Assembly (NCBI GenBank): GCA_951802425.1
Contig: OX637803.1
Span: forward strand, 2,604,001 to 2,668,000
Source: Clavaria fumosa
Taxonomy: Eukaryota; Basidiomycota; Agaricomycetes; Agaricales; Clavariaceae
Reading direction: 5' to 3'
Length of the DNA: 64,000 nucleotides
Shown here: positions 25,677 to 36,400 of the stretch, piece after piece
Layout: every line of letters starts with the position of its first letter
How positions within the stretch are numbered: the stretch's first letter is position 1
The notes under the pieces: model-generated
Databases searched by the model: none
What the model was told of the DNA's origin: nothing
What the model saw: only the letters and a program-made list of their open reading frames with translations
Position numbers and translations under genes: made by a program

Positions 25677-27000
25677 CTACGCAGCCAGTAGATCCGGGCG
25701 AGCACCCCAAAATTCGTCTCGAATGATATCACAATGCAGGACCACCAGATTCTGAGCAGCCTTCCGTGTAGCCACACCTTCCTTTTCCAGCCCGCCAGTA
25801 GTAGCAGGGGATGATGTAGGTGCGGGCGACGATGATGCGGGCCGAGGCGATGACAAAGGCACAGTTGATGACATCGCCGGCGACGTGTCGGATTCACGCT
25901 CCGCGGTCGGAGATCCGACAGGCACGACGAGCGACGGTGATGCTGCCCTATCCTAGATGAGAAAAGAAAAAAGAAAAAACGCCGATTGTCAACCGCCAAG
26001 TCAGATGTCATAAACAGCGCTGAGAGTAAGGAAAAGGGGGAACACAGCGAACGAGGCGGTGGTGGTGGGCGAAATGGAAGAAATGCGAACCTGTGTTATG
26101 GGCACATGTTCTCGCACAATGACGCTCCCCTTACGAAAGCGCGGATTAATTTGGTTGTAGTTGATGCCGAATCGAGAAAACAAAAGTTCGTGTTTCTGAT
26201 GGGAGACCGTACTCTGCGGGTTTCAGAAAACATCATTCTTCTGCATAGCTGGAACAACGCCGACACGAACTCACACGTAGCATCCCGTGGGCCTGTGAGG
26301 TGCTTTTGCTCTCCTGCTGTACGAGAGCCCAGAACACGGTATTATATAAATTGTTTACGTGCGCTTTTTACGAGACTGACATCAGATCAGCCCACATCGG
26401 CTTATAGAACGGAGCGTCCTACTCACTATCGACTTGGCGCCAGGCAAAATAGTCGCGGACCTCGCGCTCTCCGGGGTACAAGATCACGCGGCCATCAAAT
26501 GACGGCGGATACTGCAGTGGAGTCTGAGGGAAATATGATGTCCAGTGGAAGACATATGACGAGGTGAACATTGACGTTAAGGTCGAGACCAGCTTCGCTT
26601 GTCGCCGGTTGTACAGCATCGTCCCTTTCCGAAGCAGGAAACTAAATCCATTGTCAGGAAAGCTTCCAGGGACGCTGGGTCGAGGCGAAGGACCTGAACT
26701 CGTCCGATTCGCCAAACGCGAAGATGATCTCGTTCCTGTACTCGCTCGAGTCCATGACATCTAATGCAGCGTGATCCATGAGCCGCAAGGCACGCTCGTC
26801 GTTCGGCTTGGAAAAGCCATGCACGTCGGAAAACCTGGGTCAAGACGCGGATCTGATCAGGGCTGTTCGCGTGAGGATGCCTCGCGGCAAACACACCGAT
26901 GGAAGGAGTGTCCGTCCAACCGGAATACGATGAAGGTCCCCGGTAAGAGCGAGTCTGGCAGCTCAAACTTGCGCACGTAGGCATACTTTGAACCTGCCAT
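25677..27000 (-). CDS. THG1: tRNA(His) guanylyltransferase
   Basis: Adds the essential 3'-5' G(-1) to tRNA-His. The start ATG at 27000 gives MAGSKYAYVRKFELPDSLLP. The metal-binding motif FRLDGHSFHR is joined over an intron to FSDVHGFSKPNDERALRLMD. The second catalytic block reads FAFGESDEF and continues, after an intron, with SFLLRKGTMLYNRR. Further conserved blocks are YPPSFDGRVILYPGEREVRD, HVNNLYNTVFWALVQQ, HQKHELLFSRFGINYNQ and FRKGSVI. The C-terminal exon is Ser/Pro-rich and ends LVVLHCDIIRDEFWGARPDL. Both Mg-binding Asp positions are intact. A second in-frame ATG at 27063 would add 21 residues with Arg/Leu/Ser bias (see findings). Divergent from the gene starting at 27189. Confidence 0.94.
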
Positions 27001-27188
27001 GCTATGCACTGAACGGCTCAACCTCCGCAGACAGGGAACCAACAGCGCCAGCGGTGATCGCATGTGATCGAAATGAAAACAAATAATTCAAAACAAATTT
27101 AAGTCACGTTTTCTTTCCTTACCCGCGAGTCATCTCTCCTGCTCCCGCAAATCTTGTCTCACCATACAGTGCTGTACACCACCCACAA

Positions 27189-28130
27189 ATGTCTAACCCC
27201 ACTTCATTTTTCAACCGCCGTCGTCTCCTTGGCCGCGCGTCGTCGCCACCTACCTGGGCATGCTACGAGGAGATCATTTCTGACGACGACGACGAAGACG
27301 ACGACGACGAAGACGATGAGGACGACCACCTTGACGAGCACGAGCACTCAGACCACGACAACGACGATGACGACAGCAATGAGACTTCCTGCGGCGACAC
27401 GTCCTGCTCCGACGACGCCGAGGACTACCTCCACCACCACCATCACCACCGCCGGAGCCAACACCGCCCTCTTTCTCACCACCCGCCTCTCGGCACCCGC
27501 AGCGACTCCAAGGACAGCGAGCACACACATGCGCCCCCCGAGTCGCCCACCGCGCACGCCGCGCCGCGCGACAGCCACGGCCACGACACCAGCCACGCCA
27601 CGATGAGCGACGCGGAAGACGCCGGCCAGAATAGAAGCGACGACGGCAGCCCCAAACAGCGCGTTCCCGCAGAGCTCAAGAAAGACGTCAAGGGCAAACA
27701 GCGCGCAGTAGAGCCCGATCGCGACGCCCCCACAGGCCGCAAGAGCCGTCGACGTCGACGCCACCACGTAGAGACGCTGCGACCTATCCTAACCATCCAC
27801 CGCAGCCAGGGCTTCGTCTGGAACCAGGTGGACATCTTTTTCCTTATTTTAGTAGAGATGTTCGTGTCTCACTCGTTTCTTTGCAGGACCTCTTCATCCC
27901 CCCCTACATCAAAGACCGATGTGCGTTCATCCCCACTTCTTCACGTTTTCCCGCCTGCTTATCTCTCGGCGCGTTTTTTCCATGCAGACATTGCCTCGAC
28001 TTCTCCGCCTAGTTCTAATTGTTTTGTCCCCAGTTCCGTCGCCTCCGGAAATCATGCAATGACTGACTACGACGTCGAAGTCGTCGAGATCCGCGTGGGG
28101 GAGGGCGAGCTCAATAACATCATTCCCTGA
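27189..28130 (+). CDS. conserved basidiomycete protein, acidic and His-rich N-terminal half
   Basis: Three exons (27189-27827, 27887-27920, 27988-28130) give 271 residues. The first half is extremely biased: long Asp/Glu runs encoded by GAC/GAT triplets (27277-27375), an Asp/His/Ser section with HHHHHH (27431-27448), and a basic run GRKSRRRRRHH. The C-terminal part is ordered and looks conserved: VETLRPILTIHRSQGFVWNQ, then DLFIPPYIKDRYIASTSPP, then YDVEVVEIRV. I know this C-terminal pattern as a conserved protein of mushroom-forming fungi without assigned function. The acidic and His runs could bind metal or basic proteins (inference). It is about 190 bp from THG1 and divergent, so a shared promoter is likely. 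Confidence 0.75.
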   Translation: MSNPTSFFNRRRLLGRASSPPTWACYEEIISDDDDEDDDDEDDEDDHLDEHEHSDHDNDDDDSNETSCGDTSCSDDAEDYLHHHHHHRRSQHRPLSHHPPLGTRSDSKDSEHTHAPPESPTAHAAPRDSHGHDTSHATMSDAEDAGQNRSDDGSPKQRVPAELKKDVKGKQRAVEPDRDAPTGRKSRRRRRHHVETLRPILTIHRSQGFVWNQVDIFFLILVEMFVSHSFLCRTSSSPPTSKTDVRSSPLLHVFPPAYLSARFFHADIASTSPPSSNCFVPSSVASGNHAMTDYDVEVVEIRVGEGELNNIIP

Positions 28131-28643
28131 ATCCTGATATTATCTATATCTACAGCACAACATGACCTCCCTTCGATCACTTCTTTACATACAGGTTCTC
28201 CCACCTCTCGTAGATTTGACCCTCTGCGTTGCAAATTTCCGATTTCAGACCCGCTTTCTCCTTGCAGTAGTTACTGCCCCTTCTCTCCCCCTATCACTAC
28301 ACGCAACAGTATAAAGCCGCTTGTAAAGCAGAAAGGACTTGTCCTAATGAAAGAAAGAAGCAGAAAAGATCCTTTTTATCTATAACCTATCATAGTTGCA
28401 ATAAATAAGAAACTAGACATCTGGAGTACATCAGTTATGAAGAACTAAATGAAGGGTGGTGAGGCTTACGGTGATTGTGATTGAATAATTCACCTTCCCT
28501 TTCTCAGAAGTTAGAGGCACGAACACCAGTTTATAAGGTTGAAACGTGGTTGGCGAAAGGTCCATGAATTCCGTCATGTAGGATAGGGTAGTACAAAAAA
28601 AAAAAAGTAAAACAAGAATAAGACACGTGTCCTCCTGCACCCG
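28131..28643. other. intergenic region between convergent genes
   Basis: AT-rich 3' flanks of the gene ending at 28130 and of UBP8. An A-run lies at about 28596-28607. No gene seen. Confidence 0.5.
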
Positions 28644-31126
28644 TTAGACAGTAGCCAGCAGCGCGTCCTCGACCTCCTTGATCCTTGCCGCCTCCTTCTC
28701 GCGCATAATCTCCTTCTCGCGCACCGCCTCCGTCTCCCGCGTCAGCACGTACGACGGCGTCATGTGCTTGTAATCCAGGTGCCGCTTCACGTAGAAACAC
28801 ATGTATGCCGCTGTCGATCCCAGAACCGCCCCCAGGTTCGCGTGGCTCACTCTGGCAGGGGAGGGGAGAGACACGTCGTCAACATGCGATCGGGACATTG
28901 TCATATTGACATTACTTACTTGTCGTCGTCAAATCGATACCACTGGGCGGATTACATTTGGTCAGGTAATTGTTCGTCAAGGAACGAGGCTTTTTGGGGG
29001 AATGAGGAGCGCACCTCGTCATGGAAGCGTGCATAATTCGTATAGTGTCCATTGTTAATCTGGCCCTCGTGGTTAATAACCCCAAAAAGATCGTACTCGT
29101 ACATGGCCTCAGGCCCAGGATACCTGGATCCCCCACACGACGCGTTGCGGCAAACAGAGACATAAGATCACAAATCAAAAGAGCAAAACACCCGTCACTC
29201 ACGAGCCAGCACCATCTAGCTCCTTATCTCTCGAGTTCATCACGAGCGTCGTGTACGGCGCCATGTTCAGCGAGGCCGGGAACCGTATTGGCACGTCGAT
29301 CTTGCGCGCCTGCGATTTATCAGACGTTTTGTGCTCGAAGCGCTAAAAAGAGTGAGTGGATAAAGACAGGAGAATATTTCTTCGGGAGCCCCTACTTTGA
29401 ACTGGAAACTCAGCACAGGAGGGAGTTTGCGTATGCTGAGACGCTTGCTGGCTTCCTGCGAACAGAACATCATCAGTTCATGTGAAGGTGTTGACAAAGA
29501 TTTTTCTTAAAGAGCGTACTTGAGCTGCCTTGCCGCATTTCGCGCAGCTGTACTCCTTCGGTCCCAGCTTCTCCGGATGAGTGAATCTTGAATTCAAAAA
29601 CAAAATAAAAGGAGGGTGAGTACAAGAACGGTAGAAAAATACAACATTCGCACCTCCTCAGACACCCCGCGAGTGTGTTCTCGCCAGCAGTGATCAGCTC
29701 ACTGCTGCCTTTACCCCTCAGCTCAAGACTGACGTCCAACATGGGGTCCACGGTCGTCGTGACGTTCCCGCAGCGCTCACAGCGCACGTCGCTCTGCAGC
29801 TGGCCCGCAAACGCCGAGTGGATGATACAGTTGCACGACACGTTTGTCGACCCGCGTGACGTCGAGTGGATCTGGTTCAGCGCGAAGATGAAGAACTCGT
29901 GCGCGTCCTGCTGCGCGTACCCGGACAGCTCCGCGTTTGAGACGCGCCAGCTCGTCGCGAGGAAGGACGTTGGCCCGTGCGGGCCCGTGTGAGGCGCGTA
30001 AACCTATTCACAGGATGTATAGGACAAGGCTCGTGTTTAGGTTGAGGCAAGGAGGAATGTACTGCAGAACAGGAGATCTCACGTCTGAAAAAAGCTTGTC
30101 CATCTCGCAGCTGATGCAATCCTTGATCTTGCACAACTTCCAGTTATGTCGGTCGCTTAGGAAGAAATTTCGGAGGAGCGGATTGTGCACGAAACATTGC
30201 AAAACAACGTTTAGGAAACAAGTCTGGCCCAGATTGAGCAGACCTTTGCGACCTGTTGCAGATGAGGGTAAAATAACGCCTCTTGAAAAGGAGACACAGC
30301 TCGCGCCAAGCGAACCTTGACACGGGACAGCCACAGTGCCCTCCAAAGCAGCGATTTCTTTCGCTGTCGGTATCCAGGGCTTGAAAGGCTCACGGGCCTT
30401 CTTCGACACTTTTTCCGGGGAAAAGAGCGACACATAAGCGCCGAGAGGGAGATCACAATGGATTTGTTGCCAAAACACAGACCTTGGAATCGTGTTTGTC
30501 TCTCTTCTGCAGACAGTACAGAAGCGAGGTGTAAACGTCCAATACTGTCGTCGTAGATAAAGTCGTCACACTTGGAGCAGAAGACGGCTCCAGATTTGAC
30601 ATCAACTCCTATTCAAAACAGAGACGAAACAAGATTGAGCCTTCTGCAGTTTCCCAAACGACCGTGATTGAAACAAGTATAGTTCTCGCACTCATATGTA
30701 ACGCCACTAAACTAAATCACTCACCTAACATATGTCCTTCGTCTTTGAGATGTACAGTCGCATGGCTGGGCGACCAGCAGCCAGAGTACTTACAATGCAA
30801 GCACACGAACGGCCTGAGGAGAGGCGCGGCGCAAGTTTCGCATACTGGACAGGCCAGCTGAGCATTCGAGAGGGTCGACAAAGGGAAGTCAGCCCATTTT
30901 ATTTGGCGCCAATATGGACCAGGCAAACGACGCAAGAGAGAGGGAAGGTAAATGGTCCTCTCACCTTGCGGCGCTTCACAGGCCGCTGCCTCGCGCCGTG
31001 TGACCGGTGGGAGTGCCACGCGACCACGGACCCGTATTTGCGCAGGATCGGCTCTTTCGCTTCGGAGTCGGCAAGGAGCGCGGAGAGGTGTGTGCAGCTG
31101 GTGCCACTTCCGGTGCTGATATCCAT
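28644..31126 (-). CDS. UBP8: SAGA-type ubiquitin carboxyl-terminal hydrolase (Ubp8/USP22 class)
   Basis: Deubiquitinates histone H2B as part of the SAGA co-activator. Start at ATG 31126 (MDISTGSGTSC). The N-terminal zinc-finger UBP domain has CTHLSALL, CPVCETCAAPLLRPFVCLHC and GCWSPSHATVHLKDEGH, then KCDDFIYDDS. The catalytic domain begins RGLLNLGQTCFLNVVLQ, with the Cys nucleophile in GQTCFLN, followed by FVHNPLLRNFFLSDRHNW. Zn ribbon half-sites are CERCGNV and, further on, KCGKAAQ. The His box is LFGVINHEGQINNGHYTNYA, then WYRFDDDK. The C-terminal YMCFYVKRHLDYK is extended by a charged Glu/Arg/Lys helix ending ALLATV that looks like a coiled coil. About ten exons; the core joins in phase. 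The USP22-like 'GVINHEGQINNGHY' wording supports the SAGA assignment over other USPs. Confidence 0.92.
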
Positions 31127-33413
31127 CAACCGAGAATGATGTCCGGGGGGCGATGTTGACCTGCAGTTCCCGCGCCGTTCGCCCCCCAAGGCGTGGGTTA
31201 AACAATTTCAACGGCCGTCGTTTCTCCTGCAGCACGATAAGTCAGCCCAAGCGTGATAACCTGGGCGTTTAATGTTTAGCGGGCTAAAGAATGTCAGGAT
31301 CAAGCACGCATGAAGGACGGACAGTGTCCTATACCGCTGGACTTTGTGGCAAACGACGGAACTGCCAACTTCTGTGATCGGTATGAGTGTGACCGTGTGA
31401 CAATACAGCAACGCCACTGCGGGTCTAGGCCTGCTGTATTTTCAGAGCAGTTGGTTCAGAGGACGGCATGGTCTGCAAGTGCGGTACAATTCGAGAATAG
31501 TTGGTGATTGTATCTACATCGACCTCAGTTGCTCAACAACGGCTCTTCACAATGAGTAGGCCCGCTGGTCCAACACTCGACATCCGGGAATCAACCAGAA
31601 CTGATGGCCGCAAGGCCCGCAACAACCATGTGCAGGTCTCTGCGCGCATTTGTCTAACACTGGCGTGGATTTGCGTGGATTTATGGCAAGACCAAATGCG
31701 GGGCTTGTCTGAAAGCAGAATAAAAAATTAATCAGCTGATTTTGAGAGGCTGGCGGAAGGCAAGTCAGAGAGCAGGTGTTCAAATCGTTGCCAGAGGCTC
31801 AGCAACAGCTTCTAGTTGATTGATTTTTTCGTGATTGCAGTTCATCACTTGGGGGGGGCGATGAGATGCAGGGCTCGGCTCACCAAATAGAAAAGATCAG
31901 AAAACCTGTGAAATGGACAAATAAGCTCCGCGTTCATGGACGGGAAAAGACAGACGACAAGATCAGTATGGGATGCCCGAAAAATTGTGAGCTGAGGCGG
32001 GCATTTTCGGCATGGAAAATATGAAGACCGTCGAAAAAGATCATCATTGGGACGGGAAAAGATCGGTGGACTCACAGCGGCCAGCGCAACATGATAAGAC
32101 AGGACACAATGATCCGCCAGGCCTGTCTCGAAGGCATACAGACAATTTGCAAAAAGTAACGCATGTGTGATGCTAAAGCGTGTGAATGGGTTAAGAACTT
32201 GCGCGTCGTCCAATATGGATCCGTTTGATCGGTGCAGAGCGTATGGACACGGATCACTGAACAGCATCGTGGCGCGGCCAACTGGCAATGCTCTACAATG
32301 AATGATAGTCAAAACCGCGATCACATATCACGGAACCGAGAGAGATCTCAGAATGAAAGAATAACAGCCAAGGAGTTTTCGTCAAAACCAAGGTTCAGGC
32401 GGTAACTCCATTTGTGACATCGTCGAGGGTCTGAGCATAGCTATGAGAACTCACATGAAGTCACATGAATATGGTTCGAAGCTTGACGTGCTGAGAAAAA
32501 GGTGTCAGCGCGAGAAAAAGAGGAAGAAACGGAGATGGTCAGTGGATTGACAGATCTCAAGTTTTAAAGCATCGGGCCCTAAGGCGCTCAGATACTCTAG
32601 TTTGAATGTTGTGAATCATCTTGCGAAGGCAGACAAGCCCAGGGAAAGGGAAACACAAAGTCGAAGTACTTGCCATTGCTCTTCAATATATATACTATAG
32701 CTTCAATGCAAGTTGGTTGACGGTCACCAGCGCTGTATTCTCCAGGTGACACAAGTTTTCCATCGTGTCGAAAGCGTATTCGAGCGATGCAAGACGGACT
32801 TTGTTACCATCGTCCTCGTTGTTCATGAGAAGGGGCATAAGGTGAAAAAAACGCGTTGATTTTATGAGGTTGATTTAGGGTCGGTTCTTGAAAAACATGC
32901 GGAAATCCCGTTAACAACGAGACGCCGCTGCGAGTGCGACAACGACAACAACGACAACGACGACGACAACGATAACGATAAACCAAGCTTTCTTACGGCA
33001 ATTTCCTCGCCTCTTCCAACACGAGGCTGAACTCGGGAATTCCCCTGCTCGGCGACCTCATTCGGGTCTACCCCTCATGGTCCAGGTCCGCGGCGCTTCT
33101 GGCAATCCCAAATCCCAAACCGTGCACAGTGGTGGTGCACGCCGTCGGCTGCGCAAAACCTTGTTAACTTGTGGGTGGCGTTCAATTGTGATATACTCAC
33201 CACATCTGCGCAGTGAAAGCAACGTGTTGTTGGCGCTATTGCATTGCCTTTCCCGTCAGCTCTCATAAAAGCGCTTGTGCTGAGTAGCGCATGCCGTGCG
33301 ATTGCCCTGACTCCCCTCTCTCGTTTATCACCATCGCCCTTGGGCTCTGGTAATCGACGTGCGAGGTGTCCTGCATCTCTCCTTAGCCTCACCATAAATT
33401 ACACGCAAACGTC
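31127..33413. other. 2.3 kb region without a supportable gene
   Basis: Short frames occur on both strands (31501-31731 +, 31845-32324 -) but have no recognisable domain, no splice continuity and ordinary low-complexity composition. The word GACGGGAAAAGA recurs at about 31939 and 32050. A (GAC/AAC)n microsatellite lies at 32936-32985. Confidence 0.45.
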
Positions 33414-36400
33414 ATGACGACCACCATGCATCCACGCATAGACAATGTGTTTCCCACCGATTGGCACTCTCGTGCTCGCCATGAACCTGCCCGCCTTGAA
33501 CCACTAAGAGAAACTCAATCTCGTTTCCAACGCTCCCAGGTACGCTGCGCTCTCTAATGAGATTCTCTGATTTCACGACTGACGGATGTCGCCTCTCCAA
33601 CGACAGAGGCTGCCTCCTCCACCGGAGTTGTTCGAGATAGCAGTGAATAACCAGTATGAGCCGGAAAGACGCGCACTGGCACTCGAGACCATGCTTGAGC
33701 AATACCAGGATCCGTACGTGACGAGCCCGGTCGTCCCACAGTCCCCACCGCGCGTCGACAGGATTTTCCTTCCTCCCGAGCTCCCAACGCTCTCAATCTC
33801 CAGTGCGATTGAGGCCTCTCATTCACAACCTCTATCCGAGACATCATTGCTGTTTTCTTCCCACCCGGTGGACACAACCTCGCAGCTCAGCGCGCTGGAG
33901 GATATACACTGGGACTTTGGTGAAATCTCTCCGTTCATACCCGCCCCACCGGACGACCCCGCACCCCTGTTTTCGGGAGCTGTCGATGTGAACGAGAGCA
34001 CCCGCTCTCCTGTGACGCCGACCTCCACCGCGCAGCCGTTGCCCCCCACGGCCACAGGTGCAGGGGAGGACACGGATGCGAGCACCGCTCGTCCACCCTT
34101 TCAAACGCAGGATCCCTCGGCTTTGACAGAGTCTCAGCCTGCACCACCTACGACGGCGACGACTATCACGACTACCACGACCACGACCACGAACAACGCC
34201 CACGCGCCGCCCCAGACCACTAGCGACCCAGCTGCTTTATCCTCGTCATCACCACGAACAGACCCCGCCGCATCCTCTTTTTCGCCACAAATATATCCCG
34301 CTACATCTTCGTCCGCACCGAAGTGAGACCCCACTGCATCTTGCTAGTTGTCTATAGTAACCCATTCCACCAGACCTACTCATACCAAGGACGCAGATCA
34401 GGTGTCTTCCCAGAAGGAAGAGTCAGTTACTGCTACGCAGGAAGGTTCGACCGAACACGATGCAGGCGCGGCAACCGGCCTCTCTAACAATACCACCGCT
34501 CCCGATCCGGACAACACTGCAACCTCCAGGTCGTCTACGACAGTTTTGGAGGCCGGCCAGAACGAGTTACCTAGAGATGATCATACTCTGCCTCAGCAGC
34601 AGACCGATCTGCGCGATGAAGCCCCCGAACCCGAAACGTCTGCTGGATCGTCATCGATGATCCCCGGCGCCCAAGCGACCTCACCCCCAGTAACGACCTC
34701 GTCGAATGCCAACCTAGCATCAACCCCGCAAGACTCACTACAAAGTCCTGGGCCTGAAGAGACACAAACAGGGCAGGAAGACCAGACTGAAACGCATGAC
34801 GAGGCTGATAAGCTAACTGGTGAGGAGGAAGATGGGGATGGAGGTGAGTGCGCTTCTTGCAGGCCCCGTATCAGAAAATTTGACGCGTGACGATCCTGCA
34901 AGATCCTGACCGCCGCGTTACACCCGAACCCTCGCACGATCAAGAAACGGAGTCGAAGACAGGCGAGACGAAGAGGGGACAAGTCGACTCTTCACCCTCA
35001 GGCACCAACGTTCAACCCGCCCCAACAGCAAAGGACGGGAGCTCCGAGAACGGCGCGCCTCTATCTGCCACCGGCCAGGAGCCTGCCACGCTAGGCACCT
35101 CCGAGCAACACACTGATACGTCTGCCAACGAACGCCTTTTTGACTCCGTCCTGGGTACCACCACCAATCCTCAACAGGCAGATACGTCACCACCCTTGAA
35201 TCTGTCGGATGTGGCCCCTCCAATAGTCACCGGGTCGCCGCTCGCTGCTGGTGACCAAAACAAGACCGACGACAAGGGGATCGCTGAGACGATTAGCTCA
35301 AGCCTCGACGACGAGGATGCGGTTCCCGCAGTTGATGATGTGACCAAGGAGGCGGATCACCAGACGGCCGAGGGAACGACAGAGCAGTCAACTCTGTCAA
35401 ATGAGCAGGCAAACAAGACAGGTGCCAAGTCGCCAAAAGCACAGCGGAGGGCGGCAGAGAAGGCAGCGAAGGCAGCGAAGGCAGCGAGGGCAGCACAGGC
35501 AGCACAGGCAGCACAGGCAGCACGAGAAGCACGAGCAGAGGCAGCCCGAGCAGCCCGCGCAGAGGCGGCACGGGCAGAACGGGCGGAACGGGAAGAGGCC
35601 ACCCGAGCAGAGGTACAGCGGAGGGCGGCAGAGAAGGCAGCGAAGGCAGAGAAGGCAGAGAAGGCAGCACGGGAAGCACAGGCAGTACAGGCAGCACGAG
35701 CAGAGGCAGCCCGGGCAGCCCAAGTAGAGGCGGCACGGGCAGCACGGGAAGAGGCCACCCAAGCAGAGGCAGCACGAGTAGAGGCACGAGCTGCACAAGC
35801 AGAGACTGCACGAACAGAGGCACAAGTGGCGTCAACATCATCCCAACCAGTCAAACCAGCGTGGGCCAACGTGAGTGGAAAGGAACCCGCATGGACAAAC
35901 GATTGGAAAGGCGCAATGTCTAATACGAAGGAGGACCCCCCTGAGCTCGACACCTCCGTGGGGCGCGATATCGCATCCTCCAAACCTACTATTCCCATCT
36001 CCCAACTGGATTCCTCGATTGCCGAGGAGGATTCAGCTTCAACCCCTCCCCAAATCGACGATGCTGCATCGACCCGAGTACCTACCGACAAGACCTCTAA
36101 GCCTTCCCCTACTGTGTCCCAGAAGCCGGGCATGCTGCGCGATGAAGCACCCGAACCCGAAACCTCTGCTGGATCAGCAGCGTCATCGATGATCCCCGGC
36201 GCCCAAGCGACCTCACCCCCAGTAACGACCTCGTCGAATGCCAACCTAGCATCAACCCCGCAAGACTCTCTACGCAGTCCTGGACCTGAAGAGAAACAAA
36301 CAGGGCAGAAAGACCAGACTGAAACGCATACTGAGGCTGATAAGCCAACTGGTGAGGAGGAAGGTGGGGATGGAGGTGAGTGCGCTTCTTGCAGGCCCCA

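Noticed and set aside
27154..27606. Thr-rich plus-strand frame
   Set aside because: Shadow of the GAC-repeat coding region of the gene at 27189.
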